A stretch of DNA of 64,000 nucleotides from Gibbula magus. Taxonomy: Eukaryota; Mollusca; Gastropoda; Trochida; Trochidae. The translations under genes were made by a program, and so were the position numbers. The stretch is from positions 4,696,035-4,760,034 of the forward strand of contig OW388298.1 of assembly GCA_936450465.1 (NCBI GenBank), in the 5' to 3' direction. Shown here in pieces: positions 8,431 to 23,200 of the stretch. Under the pieces are notes generated by a model that saw only the letters and a program-made list of their open reading frames with translations, ran no database searches and was not told the DNA's origin. The first letter of the stretch is position 1; each line of letters starts with the position of its first letter.

Positions 8431-11400
8431 GTATCCTTCTAACTAACAAAGTAAAACTCGCCAGGGATCTTATTATGTATCCTTCTAACTAACAGAGTAC
8501 AACTCGACAGGGATCTTATCATGTATCCTTCTAACTAACAGAGTACAACTCGACAGGGATCTTATCATGTATCCTTCTAACTAACAGAGTACAACTCGCC
8601 AGGGATCTTATTATGTACCCTTCTAACTAACAGAGTACAACTCGACAGGGCTCTTCTCATGTATCCTTCTAACTAACAGAGTACAACTCGCCAGGGATCT
8701 TATTATGTATCCTTCTAACGAACAGAGTACAACTCGACAGGGATCTTATTATGTATCCTTCTAACTAACAGAGTACAACTCGACAGGGATCTTATTATGT
8801 ATCCTTCTAACTAACAGAGTACAACTCGACAGGGATCTTATTATGTATCCTTCTAACTAACAGAGTACAACTCGCCAGGGATCTTATTATGTATCCTTCT
8901 AACTAACAGAGTACAACTCGCCAGGGATCTTATGATGTATCCTTCTAACTAACAGAGTACAACTCGACAGGGATCTTATCATGTATCCTTCTAACTAACA
9001 GAGTACAACTCGCCAGGGATCTTATTATGTATCCTTCTAACTAACAGAGTACAACTCGACAGGGATCTTATCATGTATCCTTCTAACTAACAGAGTACAA
9101 CTCGACAGGGATCTTATCATGTATCCTTCTAACTAACAGAGTACAACTCGCCAGGGATCTTATTATGTATCCTTCTAACTAACAGAGTATAACTCGCCAG
9201 GGATCTTATTATGTACCCTTCTAACTAACAGAGTACAACTCGACAGGGATCTCATCATGTATCCTTCTAACTAACAGAGTACAACTCGCCAGGGATCTTA
9301 TTATGTATCCTTCTAACTAACAGAGTACAACTCGCCATCGATTTTATTATGTATCCTTCTAACTAACAGAGTACAACTCGCCAGGGATCTTATCATGTAT
9401 CCTTCTAACTAACAGAGTACAACTCGACAGGGATCTTATCATGTATCCTTCTAACTAACAGAGTACAACTCGACAGGGATCTTATCATGTATCCTTCTAA
9501 CTAACAGAGTACAACTCGACAGGGATCTTATTATGTATCCTTCTAACTAACAGAGTACAACTCGCCAGGGATCTTATTATGTATCCTTCTTACTAACAGA
9601 GTACAACTCGCCAGGGATCTTATTATGTATCCTTCTAACTAACAGAGTACAACTCGCCAGGGATCTTATGATGTATCCTTCTAACTAACAGAGTACAACT
9701 CGACAGGGATCTTCTCATGTATCCTTCTAACTAACAGAGTACAACTCGCCAGGGATCTTATTATGTATCCTTCTAACTAACAGAGTACAACTCGACAGGG
9801 ATCTTATCATGTATCCTTCTAACTAACAGAGTACAACTCGACAGGGATCTTATCATGTATCCTTCTAACTAACAGAGTACAACTCGCCAGGGATCTTATT
9901 ATGTATCCTTCTAACTAACAGAGTATAACTCGCCAGGGATCTTATTATGTACCCTTCTAACTAACAGAGTACAACTCGACAGGGATCTTATCATGTATCC
10001 TTCTAACTAACAGAGTACAACTCGCCAGGGATCTTATTATGTATCCTTCTAACTAACAGAGTACAACTCGAGAGGGATCTTATTATGTATCCTTCTAACT
10101 AACAGAGTACAACTCGCCAGGATTCTTATCATGTATCCTTCTAACTAACAGAGTACAACTCGACAGGGATCTTATCATGTATCCTTCTAACTAACAGAGT
10201 ACAACTCGACAGGGATCTTATCATGTATCCTTCTAACTAACAGAGTACAACTCGCCAGGGATCTTATTATGTATCCTTCTAACTAACAGAGTACAACTCG
10301 ACAGGGATCTTATCATGTATCCTTCTAACTAACAGATTACAACTCGACAGGGATCTTATCATGTATCCTTCTAACTAACAGAGTACAACTCGCCAGGGAT
10401 CTTATTATGTATCCTTCTAACTAACAGAGTATAACTCGCCAGGGATCTTATTATGTACCCTTCTAACTAACAGAGTACAACTCGACAGGGCTCTTCTCAT
10501 GTATCCTTCTAACTAACAGAGTACAACTCGACAGGGATCTTATTATGTATCCTTCTAACTAACAGAGTACAACTCGCCAGGGATCTTATCATGTATCCTT
10601 CTAACTAACAGAGTACAACTCGCCAGGGATCTTATTATGTATCCTTCTAACTAACAGAGTACAACTCGACAGGGATCTTATCATGTATCCTTCTAACTAA
10701 CAAAGTAAAACTCGCCAGGGATCTTATTATGTATCCTTCTAACTAACAGAGTACAACTCGACAGGGATCTTATCATGTATCCTTCTAACTAACAGAGTAC
10801 AACTCGACAGGGATCTTATCATGTATCCTTCTAACTAACAGAGTACAACTCGCCAGGGATCTTATTATGTATCCTTCTAACTAACAGAGTACAACTCGAC
10901 AGGGCTCTTCTCATGTATCCTTCTAACTAACAGAGTACAACTCGCCAGGGATCTTATTATGTATCCTTCTAACGAACAGAGTACAACTCGACAGGGATCT
11001 TATTATGTATCCTTCTAACTAACAGAGTACAACTCGACAGGGATCTTATTATGTATCCTTCTAACTAACAGAGTACAACTCGCCAGGGATCTTATTATGT
11101 ATCCTTCTAACTAACAGAGTACAACTCGCCAGGGATCTTATTATGTATCCTTCTAACTAACAGAGTACAACTCGCCAGGGATCTTATGATGTATCCTTCT
11201 AACTAACAGAGTACAACTCGACAGGGATCTTATCATGTATCCTTCTAACTAACAGAGTACAACTCGCCAGGGATCTTATTATGTATCCTTCTAACTAACA
11301 GAGTACAACTCGACAGGGATCTTATCATGTATCCTTCTAACTAACAGAGTACAACTCGACAGGGATCTTATCATGTATCCTTCTAACTAACAGAGTACAA

Positions 11401-12938
11401 CTCGCCAGGGATCTTATTATGTATCCTTCTAACTAACAGAGTATAACTCGCCAGGGATCTTATTATGTACCCTTCTAACTAACAGAGTACAACTCGACAG
11501 GGATCTCATCATGTATCCTTCTAACTAACAGAGTACAACTCGCCAGGGATCTTATTATGTATCCTTCTAACTAACAGAGTACAACTCGCCATCGATTTTA
11601 TTATGTATCCTTCTAACTAACAGAGTACAACTCGCCAGGGATCTTATCATGTATCCTTCTAACTAACAGAGTACAACTCGACAGGGATCTTATCACGTAT
11701 CCTTCTAACTAACAGAGTACAACTCGACAGGGATCTTATCATGTATCCTTCTAACTAACAGAGTACAACTCGACAGGGATCTTATTATGTATCCTTCTAA
11801 CTAACAGAGTACAACTCGCCAGGGATCTTATTATGTATCCTTCTTACTAACAGAGTACAACTCGCCAGGGATCTTATTATGTATCCTTCTAACTAACAGA
11901 GTACAACTCGCCAGGGATCTTATGATGTATCCTTCTAACTAACAGAGTACAACTCGACAGGGATCTTCTCATGTATCCTTCTAACTAACAGAGTACAACT
12001 CGCCAGGGATCTTATTATGTATCCTTCTAACTAACAGAGTACAACTCGACAGGGATCTTATCATGTATCCTTCTAACTAACAGAGTACAACTCGACAGGG
12101 ATCTTATCATGTATCCTTCTAACTAACAGAGTACAACTCGCCAGGGATCTTATTATGTATCCTTCTAACTAACAGAGTATAACTCGCCAGGGATCTTATT
12201 ATGTACCCTTCTAACTAACAGAGTACAACTCGACAGGGATCTTATCATGTATCCTTCTAACTAACAGAGTACAACTCGCCAGGGATCTTATTATGTATCC
12301 TTCTAACTAACAGAGTACAACTCGAGAGGGATCTTATTATGTATCCTTCTAACTAACAGAGTACAACTCGCCAGGATTCTTATCATGTATCCTTCTAACT
12401 AACAGAGTACAACTCGACAGGGATCTTATCATGTATCCTTCTAACTAACAGAGTACAACTCGACAGGGATCTTATCATGTATCCTTCTAACTAACAGAGT
12501 ACAACTCGCCAGGGATCTTATTATGTATCCTTCTAACTAACAGAGTACAACTCGACAGGGATCTTATCATGTATCCTTCTAACTAACAGATTACAACTCG
12601 ACAGGGATCTTATCATGTATCCTTCTAACTAACAGAGTACAACTCGCCAGGGATCTTATTATGTATCCTTCTAACTAACAGAGTATAACTCGCCAGGGAT
12701 CTTATTATGTACCCTTCTAACTAACAGAGTACAACTCGACAGGGCTCTTCTCATGTATCCTTCTAACTAACAGAGTACAACTCGACAGGGATCTTATTAT
12801 GTATCCTTCTAACTAACAGAGTACAACTCGCCAGGGATCTTATCATGTATCCTTCTAACTAACAGAGTACAACTCGCCAGGGATCTTATTATGTATCCTT
12901 CTAACTAACAGAGTACAACTCGACAGGGATCTTATCAT
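8431..12938. repeat. 49-monomer (2,254-bp) higher-order repeat, two copies
   Basis: Six independent markers shift by exactly 2,254 bp: GTAAAA 8451 to 10705, GCTCTTC 8650 to 10904, ATCGAT 9335 to 11589, GATTCTT 10121 to 12375, GATTAC 10335 to 12589, and GCTCTTC 10490 to 12744. The copies are nearly identical, so the duplication is recent. Edges are approximate because the monomers themselves are so alike. Confidence 0.85.
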
Positions 12939-13179
12939 GTATCCTTCTAACTAACAGAGTACAACTCGACAGGGATCTTATCATGTATCCTTCTAACTAA
13001 CAGAGTACAACTCGCCAGGGATCTTATTATGTATCCTTCTAACTAACAGAGTATAACTCGCCAGGGATCTTATTATGTACCCTTCTAACTAACAGAGTAC
13101 AACTCGACAGGGATCTCATCATGTATCCTTCTAACTAACAGAGTACAACTCGCCAGGGATCTTATTATGTATCCTTCTA

Positions 13180-16100
13180 ACTAACAGAGTACAACTCGCC
13201 ATCGATTTTATTATGTATCCTTCTAACTAACAGAGTACAACTCGCCAGGGATCTTATCATGTATCCTTCTAACTAACAGAGTACAACTCGACAGGGATCT
13301 TATCATGTATCCTTCTAACTAACAGAGTACAACTCGACAGGGATCTTATCATGTATCCTTCTAACTAACAGAGTACAACTCGCCAGGGATCTTATTATGT
13401 ACCCTTCTAACTAACAGAGTACAACTCGACAGGGCTCTTCTCATGTATCCTTCTAACTAACAGAGTACAACTCGACAGGGATCTTATTATGTATCCTTCT
13501 AACTAACAGAGTACAACTCGCCAGGGATCTTATCATGTATCCTTCTAACTAACAGAGTACAACTCGCCAGGGATCTTATCATGTATCCTTCTAACTAACA
13601 GAGTACAACTCGACAGGGATCTTATCATGTATCCTTCTAACTAACAGAGTACAACTCGACAGGGATCTTATCATGTATCCTTCTAACTAACAGAGTACAA
13701 CTCGCCAGGGATCTTATTATTTATCCTTCTAACGAACAGAGTACAACTCGACAGGGATCTTATTATGTATCCTTCTAACTAACAGAGTACAACTCGACAG
13801 GGATCTTATCATGTATCCTTCTAACTAACAGAGTACAACTCGCCAGGGATCTTATTATGTATCCTTCTAACTAACAGAGTACAACTCGACCGGGATCTTA
13901 TCATGTATCCTTCTAACTAACAGAGTACAACTCGAGAGGGATCTTATTATGTATCCTTCTAACTAACAGAGTACAACTCGCCAGGATTCTTATCATGTAT
14001 CCTTCTAACTAACAGAGTACAACTCGCCAGGGATCTTATTATGTATCCTTCTAACTAACAGAGTACAACTCGACAGGGATCTTATCATGTATCCTTCTAA
14101 CTAACAGAGTACAACTCGCTAGGGATCTTATTATGTATCCTTCTAACTAACAGAGTACAACTCGACAGGGATCTTATCATGTATCCTTCTAACTAACAGA
14201 GTACAACTCGCCAGGGATCTTATTATGTATCCTTCTAACTAACAGAGTACAACTCGACAGGGATCTTATCATGTATCCTTCTAACTAACAGAGTACAACT
14301 CGACAGGGATCTTATCATGTATCCTTCTAACTAACAGAGTACAACTCGCCAGGGATCTTATTATGTATCCTTCTAACTAACAGAGTACAACTCGACAGGG
14401 ATCTTATCATGTATCCTTCTAACTAACAGAGTACAACTCGCCAGGGATCTTATTATGTATCCTTCTAACTAACAGAGTACAACTCGACAGGGATCTTATC
14501 ATGTATCCTTCTAACTAACAGAGTACAACTCGACATGGATCTTATCATGTATCCTTCTAACTAACAGAGTACAACTCGCCAGGGATCTTATTATGTATCC
14601 TTCTAACTAACAGAGTACAACTCGACAGGGCTCTTCTCATGTATCCTTCTAACTAACAGAGTACAACTCGCCAGGGATCTTATTATGTATCCTTCTAACG
14701 AACAGAGTACAACTCGACAGGGATCTTATTATGTATCCTTCTAACTAACAGAGTACAACTCGACAGGGATCTTATTATGTATCCTTCTAACTAACAGAGT
14801 ACAACTCGCCAGGGATCTTATTATGTATCCTTCTTACTAACAGAGTACAACTCGCCAGGGATCTTATTATGTATCCTTCTAACTAACAGAGTACAACTCG
14901 CCAGGGATCTTATGATGTATCCTTCTAACTAACAGAGTACAACTCGACAGGGATCTTATCATGTATCCTTCTAACTAACAGAGTACAACTCGCCAGGGAT
15001 CTTATTATGTATCCTTCTAACTAACAGAGTACAACTCGACAGGGATCTTATCATGTATCCTTCTAACTAACAGAGTACAACTCGACAGGGATCTTATCAT
15101 GTATCCTTCTAACTAACAGAGTACAACTCGCCAGGGATCTTATTATGTATCCTTCTAACTAACAGAGTATAACTCGCCAGGGATCTTATTATGTACCCTT
15201 CTAACTAACAGAGTACAACTCGACAGGGATCTTATCATGTATCCTTCTAACTAACAGAGTACAACTCGCCAGGGATCTTATGATGTATCCTTCTAACTAA
15301 CAGAGTACAACTCGACAGGGATCTTATCATGTATCCTTCTAACTAACAGAGTACAACTCGCCAGGGATCTTATTATGTATCCTTCTAACTAACAGAGTAC
15401 AACTCGACAGGGATCTTATCATGTATCCTTCTAACTAACAGAGTACAACTCGACAGGGATCTTATCATGTATCCTTCTAACTAACAGAGTACAACTCGCC
15501 AGGGATCTTATTATGTATCCTTCTAACTAACAGAGTATAACTCGCCAGGGATCTTATTATGTACCCTTCTAACTAACAGAGTACAACTCGACAGGGATCT
15601 CATCATGTATCCTTCTAACTAACAGAGTACAACTCGCCAGGGATCTTATTATGTATCCTTCTAACTAACAGAGTACAACTCGCCATCGATTTTATTATGT
15701 ATCCTTCTAACTAACAGAGTACAACTCGCCAGGGATCTTATCATGTATCCTTCTAACTAACAGAGTACAACTCGACAGGGATCTTATCATGTATCCTTCT
15801 AACTAACAGAGTACAACTCGACAGGGATCTTATCATGTATCCTTCTAACTAACAGAGTACAACTCGCCAGGGATCTTATTATGTACCCTTCTAACTAACA
15901 GAGTACAACTCGACAGGGCTCTTCTCATGTATCCTTCTAACTAACAGAGTACAACTCGACAGGGATCTTATTATGTATCCTTCTAACTAACAGAGTACAA
16001 CTCGCCAGGGATCTTATCATGTATCCTTCTAACTAACAGAGTACAACTCGCCAGGGATCTTATCATGTATCCTTCTAACTAACAGAGTACAACTCGACAG

Positions 16101-18147
16101 GGATCTTATCATGTATCCTTCTAACTAACAGAGTACAACTCGACAGGGATCTTATCATGTATCCTTCTAACTAACAGAGTACAACTCGCCAGGGATCTTA
16201 TTATTTATCCTTCTAACGAACAGAGTACAACTCGACAGGGATCTTATTATGTATCCTTCTAACTAACAGAGTACAACTCGACAGGGATCTTATCATGTAT
16301 CCTTCTAACTAACAGAGTACAACTCGCCAGGGATCTTATTATGTATCCTTCTAACTAACAGAGTACAACTCGACAGGGATCTTATCATGTATCCTTCTAA
16401 CTAACAGAGTACAACTCGAGAGGGATCTTATTATGTATCCTTCTAACTAACAGAGTACAACTCGCCAGGATTCTTATCATGTATCCTTCTAACTAACAGA
16501 GTACAACTCGCCAGGGATCTTATTATGTATCCTTCTAACTAACAGAGTACAACTCGACAGGGATCTTATCATGTATCCTTCTAACTAACAGAGTACAACT
16601 CGCTAGGGATCTTATTATGTATCCTTCTAACTAACAGAGTACAACTCGACAGGGATCTTATCATGTATCCTTCTAACTAACAGAGTACAACTCGCCAGGG
16701 ATCTTATTATGTATCCTTCTAACTAACAGAGTACAACTCGACAGGGATCTTATCATGTATCCTTCTAACTAACAGAGTACAACTCGACAGGGATCTTATC
16801 ATGTATCCTTCTAACTAACAGAGTACAACTCGCCAGGGATCTTATTATGTATCCTTCTAACTAACAGAGTACAACTCGACAGGGATCTTATCATGTATCC
16901 TTCTAACTAACAGAGTACAACTCGCCAGGGATCTTATTATGTATCCTTCTAACTAACAGAGTACAACTCGACAGGGATCTTATCATGTATCCTTCTAACT
17001 AACAGAGTACAACTCGACATGGATCTTATCATGTATCCTTCTAACTAACAGAGTACAACTCGCCAGGGATCTTATTATGTATCCTTCTAACTAACAGAGT
17101 ACAACTCGACAGGGCTCTTCTCATGTATCCTTCTAACTAACAGAGTACAACTCGCCAGGGATCTTATTATGTATCCTTCTAACGAACAGAGTACAACTCG
17201 ACAGGGATCTTATTATGTATCCTTCTAACTAACAGAGTACAACTCGACAGGGATCTTATTATGTATCCTTCTAACTAACAGAGTACAACTCGCCAGGGAT
17301 CTTATTATGTATCCTTCTTACTAACAGAGTACAACTCGCCAGGGATCTTATTATGTATCCTTCTAACTAACAGAGTACAACTCGCCAGGGATCTTATGAT
17401 GTATCCTTCTAACTAACAGAGTACAACTCGACAGGGATCTTATCATGTATCCTTCTAACTAACAGAGTACAACTCGCCAGGGATCTTATTATGTATCCTT
17501 CTAACTAACAGAGTACAACTCGACAGGGATCTTATCATGTATCCTTCTAACTAACAGAGTACAACTCGACAGGGATCTTATCATGTATCCTTCTAACTAA
17601 CAGAGTACAACTCGCCAGGGATCTTATTATGTATCCTTCTAACTAACAGAGTATAACTCGCCAGGGATCTTATTATGTACCCTTCTAACTAACAGAGTAC
17701 AACTCGACAGGGATCTTATCATGTATCCTTCTAACTAACAGAGTACAACTCGCCAGGGATCTTATTTTGTATCCTTCTAACTAACAGAGTACAACTCGCC
17801 ATCGATTTTATTATGTATCCTTCTAACTAACAGAGTACAACTCGCCAGGGATCTTATCATGTATCCTTCTAACTAACAGAGTACAACTCGACAGGGATCT
17901 TATCATGTATCCTTCTAACTAACAGAGTACAACTCGCCAGGGATCTTATTATGTACCCTTCTAACTAACAGAGTACAACTCGACAGGGCTCTTCTCATGT
18001 ATCCTTCTAACTAACAGAGTACAACTCGACAGGGATCTTATTATGTATCCTTCTAACTAACAGAGTACAACTCGCCAGGGATCTTATCATGTATCCTTCT
18101 AACTAACAGAGTACAACTCGACAGGGATCTTATTATGTATCCTTCTA
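13180..18147. repeat. 54-monomer (2,484-bp) higher-order repeat, two copies
   Basis: Markers shift by exactly 2,484 bp: ATCGAT 13199 to 15683, GCTCTTC 13434 to 15918, GATTCTT 13985 to 16469, GCTAGGG 14118 to 16602, CATGG 14534 to 17018, and GCTCTTC 14630 to 17114. A rare TTATTTATCC monomer near 13,715 also recurs near 16,199. Edges are approximate. Confidence 0.85.
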
Positions 18148-20249
18148 ACTAACAGAGTACAACTCGACAGGGATCTTATTATGTATCCTTCTAACTAACA
18201 GAGTACAACTCGCCAGGGATCTTATTATGTATCCTTCTTACTAACAGAGTACAACTCGCCAGGTATCTTATTATGTATCCTTCTAACTAACAGAGTACAA
18301 CTCGCCAGGGATCTTATGATGTATCCTTCTAACTAACAGAGTACAACTCGACAGGGATCTTATCATGTATCCTTCTAACTAACAGAGTACAACTCGCCAG
18401 TGATCTTATTATGTATCCTTCTAACTAACAGAGTACAACTCGACAGGGATCTTATCATGTATCCTTCTAACTAACAGAGTACAACTCGACAGGGATCTTA
18501 TCATGTATCCTTCTAACTAACAGAGTACAACTCGCCAGGGATCTTATTATGTATCCTTCTAACTAACAGAGTATAACTCGCCAGGGATCTTATTATGTAC
18601 CCTTCTAACTAACAGAGTACAACTCGACAGGGATCTTATCATGTATCCTTCTAACTAACAGAGTACAACTCGCCAGGGATCTTATTATGTATCCTTCTAA
18701 CTAACAGAGTACAACTCGCCATCGATTTTATTATGTATCCTTCTAACTAACAGAGTACAACTCGCCAGGGATCTTATCATGTATCCTTCTAACTAACAGA
18801 GTACAACTCGACAGGGATCTTATCATGTATCCTTCTAACTAACAGAGTACAACTCGACAGGGATCTTATCATGTATCCTTCTAACTAACAGAGTACAACT
18901 CGCCAGGGATCTTATTATGTATCCTTCTAACTAACAGAGTACAACTCGACAGGGATCTTATCATGTATCCTTCTAACTAACAGAGTACAACTCGACAGGG
19001 ATCTTATTATGTATCCTTCTAACTAACAGAGTACAACTCGCCAGGGATCTTATCATGTATCCTTCTAACTAACAGAGTACAACTCGCCAGGGATCTTATT
19101 ATGTATCCTTCTAACTAACAGAGTACAACTCGACAGGGATCTTATCATGTATCCTTCTAACTAACAGAGTACAACTCGCCAGGGATCTTATTATGTATCC
19201 TTCTAACTAACAGAGTACAACTCGACAGGGATCTTATCATGTATCCTTCTAACTAACAGAGTACAACTCGACAGGGATCTTATCATGTATCCTTCTAACT
19301 AACAGAGTACAACTCGCCAGGGATCTTATTATGTATCCTTCTAACTAACAGAGTACAACTCGACAGGGATCTTATCATGTATCCTTCTAACTAACAGAGT
19401 ACAACTCGCCAGGGATCTTATTATGTATCCTTCTAACTAACAGAGTACAACTCGACAGGGATCTTATCATGTATCCTTCTAACTAACAGAGTACAACTCG
19501 ACAGGGCTCTTCTCATGTATCCTTCTAACTAACAGAGTACAACTCGACAGGGATCTTATTATGTATCCTTCTAACTAACAGAGTACAACTCGCCAGGGAT
19601 CTTATCATGTATCCTTCTAACTAACAGAGTACAACTCGCCAGGGATCTTATTATGTATCCTTCTAACTAACAGAGTACAACTCGACAGGGATCTTATCAT
19701 GTATCCTTCTAACTAACAGAGTACAACTCGCCAGGGATCTTATTATGTATCCTTCTAACTAACAGAGTACAACTCGCCAGGGATCTTATGATGTATCCTT
19801 CTAACTAACAGAGTACAACTCGATAGGGATCTTATCATGTATCCTTCTAACTAACAGAGTACAACTCGACAGGGATCTTATTATGTATCCTTCTAACTAA
19901 CAGAGTACAACTCGCCAGGGATCTTATTATGTATCCTTCTAACTAACAGAGTACAACTCGACAGGGATCTTATCATGTATCCTTCTAACTAACAGAGTAC
20001 AACTCGACAGGGATCTTATCATGTATCCTTCTAACTAACAGAGTACAACTCGCCAGGGATCTTATTATGTACCCTTCTAACTAACAGAGTACAACTCGAC
20101 AGGGCTCTTCTCATGTATCCTTCTAACTAACAGAGTACAACTCGACAGGGATCTTATTATGTATCCTTCTAACTAACAGAGTACAACTCGCCAGGGATCT
20201 TATCATGTATCCTTCTAACTAACAGAGTACAACTCGCCAGGGATCTTAT

Positions 20250-23200
20250 CATGTATCCTTCTAACTAACAGAGTACAACTCGACAGGGCTCTTCTCATGT
20301 ATCCTTCTAACTAACAGAGTACAACTCGCCAGGGATCTTATTATGTATCCTTCTAACGAACAGAGTACAACTCGACAGGGATCTTATTATGTATCCTTCT
20401 AACTAACAGAGTACAACTCGACAGGGATCTTATCATGTATCCTTCTAACTAACAGAGTACAACTCGCCAGGGATCTTATTATGTATCCTTCTAACTAACA
20501 GAGTACAACTCGACAGGGATCTTATCATGTATCCTTCTAACTAACAGAGTACAACTCGACAGGGATCTTATTATGTATCCTTCTAACTAACAGAGTACAA
20601 CTCGCCAGGGATCTTATCATGTATCCTTCTAACTAACAGAGTACAACTCGCCAGGGATCTTATTATGTATCCTTCTAACTAACAGAGTACAACTCGACAG
20701 GGATCTTATCATGTATCCTTCTAACTAACAGAGTACAACTCGACAGGGATCTTATTATGTATCCTTCTAACTAACAGAGTACAACTAGACAGGGATCTTA
20801 TCATGTATCCTTCTAACTAACAGAGTACAACTCGACAGGGATCTTATCATGTATCCTTCTAACTAACAGAGTACAACTCGCCAGGGATCTTATTATGTAC
20901 CCTTCTAACTAACAGAGTACAACTCGACAGGGCTCTTCTCATGTATCCTTCTAACTAACAGAGTACAACTCGCCAGGGATCTTATTATGTATCCTTCTAA
21001 CGAACAGAGTACAACTCGACAGGGATCTTATTATGTATCCTTCTAACTAACAGAGTACAACTCGACAGGGATCTTATTATGTATCCTTCTAACTAACAGA
21101 GTACAACTCGCCAGGGATCTTATTATGTATCCTTCTTACTAACAGAGTACAACTCGCCAGGGATCTTATTATGTATCCTTCTAACTAACAGAGTACAACT
21201 CGCCAGGGATCTTATGATGTATCCTTCTAACTAACAGAGTACAACTCGACAGGGATCTTATCATGTATCCTTCTAACTAACAGAGTACAACTCGCCAGGG
21301 ATCTTATTATGTATCCTTCTAACTAACAGAGTACAACTCGACAGGGATTTTATCATGTATCCTTCTAACTAACAGAGTACAAATCGACAGGGATCTTATC
21401 ATGTATCCTTCTAACTAACAGAGTACAACTCGCCAGGGATCTTATTATGTATCCTTCTAAATAACAGAGTATAACTCGCCAGGGATCTTATTATGTACCC
21501 TTCTAACTAACAGAGTACAACTCGACAGGGATCTTATCATGTATCCTTCTAACTAACAGAGTACAACTCGCCAGGGATCTTATTATGTATCCTTCTAACT
21601 AACAGAGTACAACTCGCCATCGATTTTATTATGTATCCTTCTAACTAACAGAGTACAACTCGCCAGGGATCTTATCATGTATCCTTCTAACTAACAGAGT
21701 ACAACTCGACAGGGATCTTATCATGTATCCTTCTAACTAACAGAGTACAACTCGACAGGGATCTTATCATGTATCCTTCTAACTAACAGAGTACAACTCG
21801 CCAGGGATCTTATTATGTATCCTTCTAACTAACAGAGTACAACTCGACAGGGATCTTATCATGTATCCTTCTAACTAACAGAGTACAACTCGACAGGGAT
21901 CTTATTATGTATCCTTCTAACTAACAGAGTACAACTCGCCAGGGATCTTATCATGTATCCTTCTAACTAACAGAGTACAACTCGCCAGGGATCTTATTAT
22001 GTATCCTTCTAACTAACAGAGTACAACTCGACAGGGATCTTATCATGTATCCTTCTAACTAACAGAGTACAACTCGCCAGGGATCTTATTATGTATCCTT
22101 CTAACTAACAGAGTACAACTCGACAGGGATCTTATCATGTATCCTTCTCACTAACAGAGTACAACTCGACAGGGATCTTATCATGTATCCTTCTAACTAA
22201 CAGAGTACAACTCGCCAGGGATCTTATTATGTACCCTTCTAACTAACAGAGTACAACTCGACAGGGCTCTTCTCATGTATCCTTCTAACTAACAGAGTAC
22301 AACTCGACAGGGATCTTATTATGTATCCTTCTAACTAACAGAGTACAACTCGACAGGGATCTTATCATGTATCCTTCTAACTAACAGAGTACAACTCGCC
22401 AGGGATCTTATTATGTATCCTTCTAACTAACAGAGTACAACTCGACAGGGATCTTATCATGTATCCTTCTAACTAACAGAGTACAACTCGCCAGGGATCT
22501 TATCATGTATCCTTCTAACTAACAGAGTACAACTCGCCAGGGATCTTATTATGTATCCTTCTAACTAACAGAGTACAACTCGACAGGGATCTTATCATGT
22601 ATCCTTCTAACTAACAGAGTACAACTCGACAGGGATCTTATTATGTATCCTTCTAACTAACAGAGTACAACTAGACAGGGATCTTATCATGTATCCTTCT
22701 AACTAACAGAGTACAACTCGACAGGGATCTTATCATGTATCCTTCTAACTAACAGAGTACAACTCGCCAGGGATCTTATTATGTACCCTTCTAACTAACA
22801 GAGTACAACTCGACAGGGCTCTTCTCATGTATCCTTCTAACTAACAGAGTACAACTCGCCAGGGATCTTAATATGTATCCTTCTAACGAACAGAGTACAA
22901 CTCGACAGGGATCTTATTATGTATCCTTCTAACTAACAGAGTACAACTCGACAGGGATCTTATTATGTATCCTTCTAACTAACAGAGTACAACTCGCCAG
23001 GGATCTTATTATGTATCCTTCTTACTAACAGAGTACAACTCGCCAGGGATCTTATTATGTATCCTTCTAACTAACAGAGTACAACTCGACAGGGATCTTA
23101 TTATGTATCATTCTAACTAACAGAGTACAACTCGACAGGGATCTTATCATGTATCCTTCTAACTAACAGAGTACAACTCGACAGGGATCTTATTATGTAT

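Larger units (their letters stand above)
1..9354. repeat. Higher-order block of 40-42 monomers, duplicated, second copy split by the LINE
   Basis: Markers recur at 1,932 bp (42 monomers): ATCGAT variant 67 to 1999 and GCTCTTC variant 716 to 2648. Monomer-by-monomer subtypes from 1 to about 782 match 1933 to 2714 with few exceptions. Right of the LINE the pairing continues at 7,336 bp (GTAAAA 1115 to 8451, GCTCTTC 1314 to 8650, ATCGAT 1999 to 9335). That is 5,496 bp of LINE plus 40 monomers. The LINE thus sits inside the second copy of a block. Confidence 0.8.
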
